Source: Bacteroidales bacterium
Lineage (GTDB): Bacteria > Bacteroidota > Bacteroidia > Bacteroidales > P3
DNA length: 34,971 bases
Assembly: GCA_016283745.1 (NCBI GenBank)
Contig: JAEENM010000193.1
Span: 1-34,971, forward strand
Direction: 5' to 3'
Of this stretch, positions 1 to 7,365 are shown one piece after another. Below the pieces are notes generated by a model. It worked only from the letters and a program-made list of their open reading frames with translations, was not told the DNA's origin and did no database searches. The translations under genes were made by a program, and so were the position numbers. Numbering within the stretch: position 1 is the first letter of the stretch; every line of letters starts with the position of its first letter.

Positions 1-27
1 AAGCGACCCTCTTTCGAGTGGTCGCTT
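1..27 (-). terminator. Rho-independent terminator stem after tRNA-Ala
   Basis: An 8-bp inverted repeat (AAGCGACC at 1-8, GGTCGCTT at 20-27) lies just downstream of the minus-strand tRNA-Ala. Read on the minus strand, the loop folds further into CTC-GAAA-GAG, a GNRA tetraloop, which favours this orientation. The T-run expected after the stem would lie outside the window. The plus-strand reading also has T-rich sequence after it, so the hairpin may act in both directions. Confidence 0.6.
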
Positions 28-50
28 TGTGTTTTGTTTTTATTGGTGCG

Positions 51-124
51 TGGAGTATAACGGAATCGAACCGATGACCTCTTGACTGCCAGTCAAACGC
101 TCTAGCCAACTGAGCTAATACCCC
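51..124 (-). tRNA. tRNA-Ala (anticodon GGC)
   Basis: The minus strand folds as a full cloverleaf. The acceptor stem is GGGGTAT/ATACTCC and contains the G3:U70 wobble pair that marks alanine tRNAs. The D-arm is GCTC/GAGC. The anticodon stem TTTGA/TCAAG encloses the loop CTGGCAG, giving anticodon GGC, and the T-loop is TTCGATT. The discriminator base is A and no CCA is encoded after it, so CCA must be added by a nucleotidyltransferase. It reads GCC (and perhaps GCU) codons. A promoter lies at 139-147 and a hairpin terminator follows. Confidence 0.96.
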
Positions 125-138
125 ATCATTTTGAGTTT

Positions 139-147
139 GCAAAGTTA
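139..147 (-). promoter_or_regulatory. Bacteroidota-type -7 promoter element for tRNA-Ala
   Basis: On the minus strand this reads TAACTTTGC, a match to the TAnnTTTGC -7 consensus of Bacteroidota sigma factors, 14 nt before the tRNA 5' end. The -33 position is only T-rich, so that half of the promoter is weak. Confidence 0.75.
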
Positions 148-342
148 CACTTTTTTTTCCGAAATAAAAAATTATAACCCAAATATTTTTTTGCCACCAA
201 AACACACTTATTGTAATTTGTTGAAAAACAAAATAATACACCAACGCCAAAATACACACGTATGTGCGTGATAGTCTGCCGGAATTATCAAAAAACCGAC
301 AAATTTCGGAACAGAAAACGCTTTTTTCGAGCAGAAATCCGC

Positions 343-380
343 AAAAAAACAACCACAACAGCGTAGCCGTTATGGTTGTT
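343..380 (-). terminator. Terminator of the C69 dipeptidase gene
   Basis: On the minus strand a 12-bp stem (arms 369-380 and 348-359, one T:G pair) with a 9-nt loop is followed by a run of T (343-349 as A on the plus strand). It lies 35 nt past the stop codon of the dipeptidase gene and is a textbook intrinsic terminator. Confidence 0.88.
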
Positions 381-414
381 CGTTTTTTGTTATTTTTCTT
401 TTGTCAGAAAAGCA

Positions 415-2007
415 CTACCACTGTCCGTCGAAGTTGGTCCAGATGTAGTCGCCGGCTTCCCACGCTTTGTTCACAGCCTGGTTGCCGCAGCTGTTGCTGA
501 AATCGGTGAGCATCTTTATCGCCTCGTCGCGTTTGCCCTCTTTGAGCAGTTGCAGGGCACGTTTCTCTATGTCGTAATGTTCGTCGATAAAACCTTTTTG
601 CAGCGGAACCCAGAAAGCGTCCACCACATGTCGCATATCGCCCCAGCGTTTAGCGGCGATGGTCCCCAGTCGGTTGAAGGCCCACCAAGCGGCCTTGCGG
701 CTGAAACCCGTCTCACGACCGCAGGTCTTGTAGGTCGTAGGCAGGTCGGTGACGTTGGCGTAGAACGGCACGTATATCGACGAAGCCACGTTGTCGAGGT
801 CGAACCAGCAGAGAGCCCCCACTTCGTCGGGCAGCCAGTTGCGGCACTGCAGTATGGTGGCGTAAACGGTGAAATGCACGGCAATGCTACGTTCGCCACG
901 GGCGTGCCATCCGCCGTTGATCTTGTGCAGAGCCAGTTCGTCGGCTTTCATAAATGGGTTGGCAAGGGGCGACATCACCGTCTTGCCCTCCTTGTCGGTA
1001 ACGGTGAGGGTTTTACGCATGTCGTACTCGGTGCCTTCGTAATAATCTTTGAACACCCGCATCATATCCTCGACGCTCACCAGCGAGTCGGGTTTTACGG
1101 AGAAGGGGTAGTTCTCGGCATTGGGGTCGAGTTTCAGGCTCGGGGCCAGAAGGTCGAACACACGCCACTCCCTGCGGCGGCAGGCCAGCATGGTGCGGGT
1201 TTCGGGAGCGTAGGCGTAGGCAAAACGGAAAGGCTCTTTCTTCTTGTCCCACCAGCCGTTTTCTTCGGCAAGGGAATAAACATTGTCGGAGGCCATAAAA
1301 TAGTCCTTGTTTTTGAGGTCTATCTCGCAGATGCGCGAAGCGTTGGCGTTGACCGAGATATGGTCGTCGGGGACACGCTGGGCAGCCCACACGGCACCTA
1401 TTTTGTCCTTGCCGGGACCCATTATCTCAAGGTGCCACACCTCGTTTTTGTCGGCAATGGTAAGACACTCGCCGGCGTCGTTCCATCCGTATTTCTTGAG
1501 CAGCTCTCCGGCAGTCTTGATGGCCTCGCGTGCTGTGGAGCAGCGTTGCAGCAGCAGCATGCACAGACGTTGGCAGTCGATAAGGCCTTTGTCCGACTTC
1601 AGTTCCGCACGTCCGCCGAAGGTGGATTCGCCTATGGCCAGCTGTTTTTCGTTCATGCAGGGGTATGCGGTGTTGAAAAACTGGTAGGTGTGCGCCACCT
1701 GAGGTATCTCGCCTATCTCGATATTTTCGTAGCGCGGCATCTTGCCCTCCACCTTGGGAGCCCAGCGGCGGAGGTAGAGTTTCTGCATCTCGCCTTTCTG
1801 GTGGTCTTTGGCAGGTTCCACCCAGATATTGGTGCGCGAGCGGTGGCTGTCGTCGGTGTGGGAGGTCATCACCGAGCCGTCCTTGGAGGCCAGACGTCCC
1901 ACGGTTATCGAGGTACATTCCATTCCGGCGATTTCTTCGTCGGGAGTGATTTGGGCAAAAGCGGTACACGAAACCGCAAGTGCCAGCATTAGAGCGAGTT
2001 TCTTCAT
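415..2007 (-). CDS. Secreted C69-family dipeptidase
   Basis: This 530-aa protein matches the peptidase C69 (PepD/U34) family, Ntn-hydrolases that cleave dipeptides using an N-terminal cysteine. The chain begins with a Sec signal peptide (residues 1-18, ending AFA). Cys31, in the context MECTSITVGRLASKDGS, matches the family's nucleophile region; the residues between the signal cleavage site and Cys31 would be a short propeptide removed on maturation. The family hallmark TSHTDD follows at about 48-53. The signal peptide implies export to the periplasm or beyond, consistent with use of external peptides, whereas Lactobacillus PepD is cytoplasmic. It is monocistronic, with its own -7 element at 2030-2038 and a terminator at 343-380. 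The ATG is supported by the signal peptide and promoter spacing. The family call is firm; substrate preference is not known. Confidence 0.92.
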   Translation of the reverse strand: MKKLALMLALAVSCTAFAQITPDEEIAGMECTSITVGRLASKDGSVMTSHTDDSHRSRTNIWVEPAKDHQKGEMQKLYLRRWAPKVEGKMPRYENIEIGEIPQVAHTYQFFNTAYPCMNEKQLAIGESTFGGRAELKSDKGLIDCQRLCMLLLQRCSTAREAIKTAGELLKKYGWNDAGECLTIADKNEVWHLEIMGPGKDKIGAVWAAQRVPDDHISVNANASRICEIDLKNKDYFMASDNVYSLAEENGWWDKKKEPFRFAYAYAPETRTMLACRRREWRVFDLLAPSLKLDPNAENYPFSVKPDSLVSVEDMMRVFKDYYEGTEYDMRKTLTVTDKEGKTVMSPLANPFMKADELALHKINGGWHARGERSIAVHFTVYATILQCRNWLPDEVGALCWFDLDNVASSIYVPFYANVTDLPTTYKTCGRETGFSRKAAWWAFNRLGTIAAKRWGDMRHVVDAFWVPLQKGFIDEHYDIEKRALQLLKEGKRDEAIKMLTDFSNSCGNQAVNKAWEAGDYIWTNFDGQW

Positions 2008-2029
2008 TGTGTCTCTGATTTTAGTTTCT

Positions 2030-2038
2030 GCAAAGATA
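2030..2038 (-). promoter_or_regulatory. -7 promoter element for the C69 dipeptidase gene
   Basis: TATCTTTGC on the minus strand fits TAnnTTTGC and lies 22 nt before the ATG at 2007. No TTTG is seen at the -33 spacing. Confidence 0.75.
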
Positions 2039-2141
2039 CGATTTTTTTTAGTTCGGAATTCGGATTTAGGATTTCGGAATTTTTTTTTGAGTTAAAAAAC
2101 TGCAAACTGCCCTCTGCCCCCTGAATCCTGACAACTGCCCC

Positions 2142-3020
2142 CTAATTATTCACGCTTTTCCTGTATTCCGCTGGGGTTTGGCCTGTATGTTTTTTGAAGA
2201 AAGTGCCGAACTGCGAAGCGTTTTTGAACCCTAAAGCCTTGCCTATGTGCGCCACGGGAGTTTCCATGTTCTTTAGCTTGCTTTTGGCCTCCTGTATAAC
2301 CCTGTCGTTGAGCCACTGCTGCACCGAGAGACCTGTCTGACGCTTCACCGCTGAACACAGGCGAACCGACGAGACATCCAACATCTTGCAGAAATACTTT
2401 TTGTCCCTACGCCTGTCGCCGTGCGTGGATAGCAGGTTGGCAAACGACTGCATAAGCGACGCGCCCTCGGACTCGTCGGCACGCACCGAATGACGCTCCA
2501 TTATAGTGCCAATCATATTGGTGAACGAAAGCACTATTGGCTCCAGCACCGAATACTCTTTCATATTGTGGTGGAGGCACTCGGCAATAAGGTTGAAATA
2601 AAGGTCGAGTATCGACACCTCGTCTTTCGACAGTTTGAAACACACCGGATTTTGCACAATCCTGTTAAGTATGCTCTGCACCCCGAAACCGAAGGCGATG
2701 ATTTTCGGCTCGAAATTGTCCGACAGTTCCACTGGCGTTAGCACGCAGTTGCTCGGCGTAATCATAAGCATGTCCTCCGCCGCCCTGAACTGCTTTAAGT
2801 TGGCCAGTTCCACAGAGAACCCCTTCTTGACAAGCATCACACGGACTTCCTGCGACAGAAACGCCTTGCCAATATTTTGCAGCATATACTCGCGCATCGT
2901 TTCTTTGCCGATGATTATCACAAGGTTGTCGCCGAAAAAGTCTTCGCTGCTTTTTTTCTTCCCGATTATTTCCTGCTGAATCTCTTTGTCTATCAGCTTT
3001 GGATTTATGTGTCTGCCCAT
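2142..3020 (-). CDS. AraC-family transcriptional regulator
   Basis: This 292-aa protein has a C-terminal AraC/XylS DNA-binding domain with two helix-turn-helix units. The first is at about 213-235 (MLDVSSVRLCSAVKRQTG). The second is at about 253-285 and contains the family pattern IGKALGFKNASQFGTFFKKHTGQTPAEYR. The N-terminal 200 residues are not recognised but occupy the place of the effector-sensing or dimerisation domain; they include the cupin-like stretch MLMITPSNCVLTPVELSD. There is no signal peptide, so it acts in the cytoplasm. It has its own promoter at 3042-3050, overlapped by a TGAACATA element that is repeated toward the divergent promoter. This suggests autoregulation and control of the divergent transcript (inference). 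The ligand is unknown. Confidence 0.9.
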   Translation of the reverse strand: MGRHINPKLIDKEIQQEIIGKKKSSEDFFGDNLVIIIGKETMREYMLQNIGKAFLSQEVRVMLVKKGFSVELANLKQFRAAEDMLMITPSNCVLTPVELSDNFEPKIIAFGFGVQSILNRIVQNPVCFKLSKDEVSILDLYFNLIAECLHHNMKEYSVLEPIVLSFTNMIGTIMERHSVRADESEGASLMQSFANLLSTHGDRRRDKKYFCKMLDVSSVRLCSAVKRQTGLSVQQWLNDRVIQEAKSKLKNMETPVAHIGKALGFKNASQFGTFFKKHTGQTPAEYRKSVNN

Positions 3021-3041
3021 AAAATAGTGTTTTTTTGAATT

Positions 3042-3050
3042 GCAAAGGTA
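3042..3050 (-). promoter_or_regulatory. -7 promoter element of the AraC-family gene
   Basis: TACCTTTGC on the minus strand, 21 nt before the ATG at 3020. The -33 position (3071-3073) reads ATG instead of TTG and lies at the edge of the TATGTTCA site at 3065-3072, so a protein bound there would compete with or assist polymerase. Confidence 0.72.
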
Positions 3051-3064
3051 CAGATAAAAAATGA

Positions 3065-3136
3065 TATGTTCATATTTTGATAGTTAAAAATCTTTAAAAT
3101 TTAAATATTGAACATAAAATACAAAAATTGAACATA
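3065..3136. repeat. Operator-like TTGAACATA repeats
   Basis: The core TGAACATA occurs inverted at 3065-3072 (TATGTTCA) and as two direct copies of TTGAACATA at 3108-3116 and 3128-3136. The direct copies are exactly 20 bp apart, close to two helical turns. A fourth copy lies at 3312-3320. The inverted copy touches the -33 region of the AraC-family gene and the second direct copy touches the -33 region of the divergent promoter at 3158. Direct repeats about 21 bp apart beside -35/-33 elements are typical of AraC-family binding. The sites are seen in the sequence; the binding protein is inferred. Confidence 0.5.
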
Positions 3137-3157
3137 TTTTTACAGGCAAAATAGTTG

Positions 3158-3165
3158 TATCTTTG
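3158..3165 (+). promoter_or_regulatory. Divergent -7 promoter element upstream of the surface-protein cluster
   Basis: TATCTTTG fits the Bacteroidota -7 consensus. It is the best plus-strand match between the regulator gene and the gene at 3630. A transcript starting just after it would carry an untranslated leader of about 450 nt. No clear TTTG is present at -33, but the operator-like repeat at 3128-3136 sits there, which would suit an activator-dependent promoter. Confidence 0.5.
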
Positions 3166-3629
3166 TATAGGGAAATTTGAAATCGTTTCAATTTGACAAA
3201 TTTTCTTATAAAACACTAATTATAAATATGTTATTTAGCAAGTACATAAAATGGCAGAAATTGCGGAAAAAGGCTTTTTCCAAGAATTGTGACAAGGGCT
3301 TGTCTCAAATTTTGAACATATTGTTGTGTTATAGAAATGTTGCTTTTTTTTCGACGAGTGTTCAAATTTTTTCTTCGCCAAGACATTTTAATGTTTGTAC
3401 TATGATTTTGTGGAATAACAAACCGTACTTTGTAACCCCATATCGTAACATCTCTCCGCCTTTCGGTTGACGCAGGCCTCTGCCCGAAGGGAAGCTGTGC
3501 GGCAGAGGCACAAGAGGCGAACTTGAGCAAAACGCGGCTTAAGGCTTCCGCTGAGGCGGCACCAGCTCAGGATAATAAAGGGGGTGCGGTAAAGTAAATA
3601 ACATAAACAACGATAAAAACATAGACAAA
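3166..3629 (+). other. Long gene-free leader region with a GC-rich hairpin block
   Basis: No convincing gene is seen in this stretch. The first 290 nt are AT-rich and contain one more TTGAACATA copy (3312-3320). From about 3455 to 3575 the sequence turns abruptly GC-rich and self-complementary. A 9-bp perfect stem pairs GCCTCTGCC (3476-3484) with GGCAGAGGC (3501-3509), and a CCGC-TGAG-GCGG hairpin follows at 3548-3559. No T-run follows the stems, so they are not obvious terminators. The block could be a structured 5' leader, a small RNA, or one copy of a dispersed intergenic repeat. Confidence 0.4.
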
Positions 3630-4805
3630 ATGACAAAAAAAATATTAATATTAAGTACAATCGCAATTTTATTTGCGGCAACCGGTTTCGCACAGATGAA
3701 AATAGACTCCCTTGGCAGGGCGCTTGTAGGCACGCCCTATATGCCGCACGACCAAAATGAAGTAACAACTATGTCGATTTTTGGCAAATATGGGACATAC
3801 AAAGCTGGCTCCAAACTCACTTTCGGCGATTTCGGTCGTAAAGACCACAACGGATGGAATGTGTTTGTGGGAGAATATAAATTATTCGATACCGACCAGC
3901 TGTGGCTGCACGGAAAAAACGGCATTGTACTCTCTACAGGAAACGGGAGTGTTGTAACCTCGTTCGGAGCCCGCAACAGCTACCTATCCCCATGGGCCAC
4001 TGAAACGGCACAGGTGGCTGGGATGGATTTCACCACACCAATTACAGCCAGCAGTTTTTCTGTGTTCTATGGCAACGGCACAATGTCGGGCTCCAATGCT
4101 ATGTACGACGCTCTGACGCAGATAATGCAGCTCTCGCCGGTAACTTACACATACACAGTGACTGCCAGCCGCTTTGGTGATGACTTGACACCGGTGGCCG
4201 ACATCTCTGATATCCCCAGCGAACAAATTACCGACAAAACTGCCGACGACATACTGAAGGCCACCGAGTTACAGGCCCAGTTAACAGGCGATAGATTCAG
4301 CTACGGTCTCGACTTGGGTGGTTTTGAGGAGCAGTTCCCCACCTTGGTGAGCACCGACGGCGAGGGCAACAAATATATCGACTACGTGTCGCTGGTGCCT
4401 GTACTTGTGGCCTCCATACAGGAACAGCAGCAGATTATCGAAAGCCAGAACGCCATAATCGAGGACATACGCACACAGATGTACAAAATGCAGGACACCC
4501 TGCACCAGCTCGTGCTGCGCCGCGACAGCCTCGCCACTGCCACCAACTCGCACCTCGACCAGAACATCCCCAATCCCTTCGACGAAGGCACCAATATAGG
4601 ATATTACATATCCACCGACGCCACAATGGCCACATTGTACATATTTAATATGTCGGGCATCCTTATCGACGCACTGAATATCACGCAGTTCGGCACTGGA
4701 AGCATCGATTTCGACGGCACGCTGCTGCCCGAAGGCATGTATGTTTACACCCTTGTGGTTGACGGCAACATTGCCGACAGCAAACGTATGATGATTGTAC
4801 ACTAG
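3630..4805 (+). CDS. Secreted S74-chaperone-like protein with type A T9SS sorting domain
   Basis: This 391-aa protein has a Sec signal peptide (1-21, ending GFA). The N-terminal half (about 22-145) is a glycine- and serine-rich beta region resembling structural repeats of bacterial tail-fibre-like proteins. Residues about 150-262 follow the layout of the peptidase S74 intramolecular chaperone domain, including GFEEQFPTLV and YIDYVSLVPVLVASIQEQQ, which correspond to the family's 'AQEVxxxFPELV ... VNYxxLIPVLVEAIKEQQ'. The SDxRxKxNI start of S74, with its catalytic Ser-Asp, is not visible; MSGSNAMYDAL stands in its place. A coiled coil (about 263-299) leads into a type A T9SS sorting domain (311-391) starting QNIPNPFDEG. 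The protein is therefore probably exported by T9SS and displayed as a trimer; whether it self-cleaves is doubtful. The next gene starts 13 nt after its stop. Confidence 0.75.
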   Translation: MTKKILILSTIAILFAATGFAQMKIDSLGRALVGTPYMPHDQNEVTTMSIFGKYGTYKAGSKLTFGDFGRKDHNGWNVFVGEYKLFDTDQLWLHGKNGIVLSTGNGSVVTSFGARNSYLSPWATETAQVAGMDFTTPITASSFSVFYGNGTMSGSNAMYDALTQIMQLSPVTYTYTVTASRFGDDLTPVADISDIPSEQITDKTADDILKATELQAQLTGDRFSYGLDLGGFEEQFPTLVSTDGEGNKYIDYVSLVPVLVASIQEQQQIIESQNAIIEDIRTQMYKMQDTLHQLVLRRDSLATATNSHLDQNIPNPFDEGTNIGYYISTDATMATLYIFNMSGILIDALNITQFGTGSIDFDGTLLPEGMYVYTLVVDGNIADSKRMMIVH

Positions 4806-4813
4806 AAAGGAGG
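4806..4813 (+). promoter_or_regulatory. Strong Shine-Dalgarno site that sets the start of the metallopeptidase gene
   Basis: AAAGGAGG lies 5 nt before the ATG at 4819, directly after the TAG of the previous gene. Bacteroidota genes usually lack such a site, so it clearly favours 4819 over the in-frame ATG at 4795, which lies inside the preceding gene and upstream of the signal peptide. Confidence 0.8.
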
Positions 4814-4818
4814 TTGTG

Positions 4819-7353
4819 ATGAAAAAAACAATTTTTTTACTGACGTTGTTTCTTGTTGCTTTATGCCAACGAGGTTTTTCTCAATCTTTTGTTTGTGGTG
4901 ATTATAGTAATGACTCTTGTTACGGTTGTGATGACCCCTTTCTTAAAAGTAACGATACCATCACCCGTTATTTTCCTTACGGTGGAGTGTTTACACCTAA
5001 AGGTGATATAAGGGTGTTGATTGTGTTTGCCAGTTTCGGAGGAATATTCGACACCATGTCTCTTGGTGATTGGCCAGCAAATTCAAATTTTCCAAACTGG
5101 GCAATAAATCCGAACTACAAAGCGTTTTATAACGACACAACGGAGTTTTGGACGAACAATATATATGGTGACACTAACCGATTCTCCGTATCAAATTACT
5201 ATTATCAGATGTCGAAAGGGAAATTCAGACTAATGGCGGATTACTACCCACAAAAAATTGTGGTACCAGACAGCTTGTGTTTACAATTTAATAGATGGGA
5301 TTCGATAAATAAATATGTACTCTCTCAAATACCAGCAAATTTTAATTGGAGTAAATACGACAATAGAAAAAATAATCCGTCATTTCAATTCGACAACTCA
5401 ATTTCTCAGCCTGACAGCATAATAGACTATATTATTTTTTGTTATAGATATTCAAGCAAATGGGCAATCAAGCCCTTCCCCAATACTGGCAATGCTGATG
5501 CACAAGCCAGTATAGGAATAGCAGTGGCGACTCAGAATCCGAGCTATCGAGTAAATAAAGGCTTTACATACTATAGCGGAAGTTTAAAACCTATAGGGAT
5601 ATTTATCCATGAATTAGGACATAACTTGTACAAAGCTCCACATTACAATGGTGCTAACGGGGTAGCTGGCAACTATTTTTACCAGCCATCCACAGGCTGG
5701 GGTATGATGACACCCAAAATTTTCACTTGCCCATTGTCTTGGGAGAGGTGGCTGTTGGGTTGGAGCGAGATAACAGCCAGTGGCATTAATTCTGACATTT
5801 CTTCACCAGCCGACCTTGCATTACAAGACACATTTATATTACGCGATTATATTACCACCGGGGATGCCATACGCATAAAAATACCCAATGGCTATGGGGA
5901 TGAGCAACATCTTTGGATTGAAAACCATCAGGGTTTCTCCGTCTTCGATGCAGATTCATATAATGGCCAATTCTGTTATAGCCCAATAACTAATAAAAAA
6001 GGGATAGGAATGTATGTGGAAGCAATTGAATCCGAAAGATTGTCTTCGTCTAGCTGGTTTAGACCTTGCAACAGAATAAGATATATACATGCCGACGGTA
6101 ATTACAATTTTGTTTTCAATAAAACTCCTATATATCCTCATGCTGGCTTTTGCAATAATCCAACATATAATATGCACAAGAATAGCCCCAATCCAATTGG
6201 CGGACAAAATGTCGGGGAATATATAAGGCACGATTTCAACAATGATGGTAAAATTGAATATGGTTGGGGTAGCTGTGATGCCACTTATAATGAAAATACG
6301 CCTGTAATAGTTATGGCAGGAGATTCTACCGCAGATTATATGTTCGGCAAAGGATTACTTTTCGATGTCGGTCCAAAAATCAACCGCTCAACAAACCCAA
6401 CAATAATTAATATTCCTGAATATAATCTTTCAGAAAAAAAAGTTGAGGCTTTTTATTTGAATGGCGTTTCTGTGGAAGTGCTTCGTAAATATTCCAATGG
6501 TGATATATCTGTAAAAATTAGGTTGGACGATGTTGATATTAGTAAAAGTACAACATATTCTGCAGCAAATATTGTATTGTCTAATATTACCAACGACAGC
6601 AATCCCGATTTAAGAATTTTGCCAAATACAACTCTTACAATTTGTAAAAGCGCCACTCCCAATAGGCATGTACCACCCTCAAACTCGCAAATCAGCTACA
6701 ACTCATATTTGGATTCTTTTGTTGCACCAACAGTCTTTACTTGCGACAGTTTTTCTTTTTTCAAGCAAGAGCCTAATTCTACAGTTGAGGTAAAGGACAA
6801 ATCCACTTTAATACTGTCCGCATTTTCCACATACGAAATAGGCGATGGAGCAACCTTGGTTATAGACAGTGCCGCAAGCATATTGCTAAAAGCCGGGTCT
6901 GTTTTAAGAATCAAAGGAAGCGGGAGACTTATTGTTAAGAATGGTGCATATATTTGTGCGGGATTATTCCGTGATAGGAAAGCCAAAATCAAATTACTGG
7001 ATACTCTCAGTTCTTTATGTTTGGAAAACGGATATAGTATCGGCATAAATCCAAACAGCGAAGTCGTTAATAATAATCGTTGTTTACTTACTCCGGTAGC
7101 ATTTGATGTTGAGGGGGATGGGGGTATTAGATTGTATAATGATACAATTTATATCCAAGACAGCATTTTTCAATCCAAGGCATATTTTTCCGGCAAAGTA
7201 ATAAAAGCAGGTCACCATATTACAAATCTGAAGCCCTATGGCAATGTTGTGATAAAACAAGGTGCACATGTTATTTTTGATGCGGAAAAAGAAACCCTTA
7301 TTGACAATGGCACAGAAGTGGAACTTAATGGTAAATTAGAAATACGCGAATAA
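4819..7353 (+). CDS. Secreted zinc metallopeptidase, M6-like and divergent
   Basis: This 844-aa protein has a Sec signal peptide (about 1-21, MKKTIFLLTLFLVALCQRGF). A catalytic domain of about 340 residues contains HELGHNLYKAPH at 264-275, then a Met-containing turn GWGMM and the SWERWLLGW stretch seen in M6-like secreted Bacteroidota peptidases. HExxH (His264, Glu265, His268) would bind zinc. The usual third ligand, at position 11 of M6/metzincin motifs, is shifted to His275 at position 12, and the motif glycine is Tyr271. The C-terminal third (about 600-844) is a run of short beta strands with G/N turns, like a beta-helix or stacked-strand domain, ending KLEIRE; no standard type A or B sorting domain is visible. 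The gene sits in a run of surface-protein genes, 12 nt before the next. The peptidase call is likely; exact family and substrate are open. Confidence 0.7.
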   Translation: MKKTIFLLTLFLVALCQRGFSQSFVCGDYSNDSCYGCDDPFLKSNDTITRYFPYGGVFTPKGDIRVLIVFASFGGIFDTMSLGDWPANSNFPNWAINPNYKAFYNDTTEFWTNNIYGDTNRFSVSNYYYQMSKGKFRLMADYYPQKIVVPDSLCLQFNRWDSINKYVLSQIPANFNWSKYDNRKNNPSFQFDNSISQPDSIIDYIIFCYRYSSKWAIKPFPNTGNADAQASIGIAVATQNPSYRVNKGFTYYSGSLKPIGIFIHELGHNLYKAPHYNGANGVAGNYFYQPSTGWGMMTPKIFTCPLSWERWLLGWSEITASGINSDISSPADLALQDTFILRDYITTGDAIRIKIPNGYGDEQHLWIENHQGFSVFDADSYNGQFCYSPITNKKGIGMYVEAIESERLSSSSWFRPCNRIRYIHADGNYNFVFNKTPIYPHAGFCNNPTYNMHKNSPNPIGGQNVGEYIRHDFNNDGKIEYGWGSCDATYNENTPVIVMAGDSTADYMFGKGLLFDVGPKINRSTNPTIINIPEYNLSEKKVEAFYLNGVSVEVLRKYSNGDISVKIRLDDVDISKSTTYSAANIVLSNITNDSNPDLRILPNTTLTICKSATPNRHVPPSNSQISYNSYLDSFVAPTVFTCDSFSFFKQEPNSTVEVKDKSTLILSAFSTYEIGDGATLVIDSAASILLKAGSVLRIKGSGRLIVKNGAYICAGLFRDRKAKIKLLDTLSSLCLENGYSIGINPNSEVVNNNRCLLTPVAFDVEGDGGIRLYNDTIYIQDSIFQSKAYFSGKVIKAGHHITNLKPYGNVVIKQGAHVIFDAEKETLIDNGTEVELNGKLEIRE

Positions 7354-7365
7354 AAAAATATAGTC

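Noticed and set aside
376..1992. A 538-codon open frame antisense to the C69 dipeptidase gene
   Set aside because: It is a shadow of codon bias on the opposite strand. The minus-strand frame has a signal peptide, family motifs, promoter and terminator, while this one has none.
3177..3470. A 97-codon open frame from TTG after the divergent promoter
   Set aside because: Weak start, no ribosome-binding site, AT-rich chance composition, and it crosses the GC shift near 3455. Kept only as part of the leader region.
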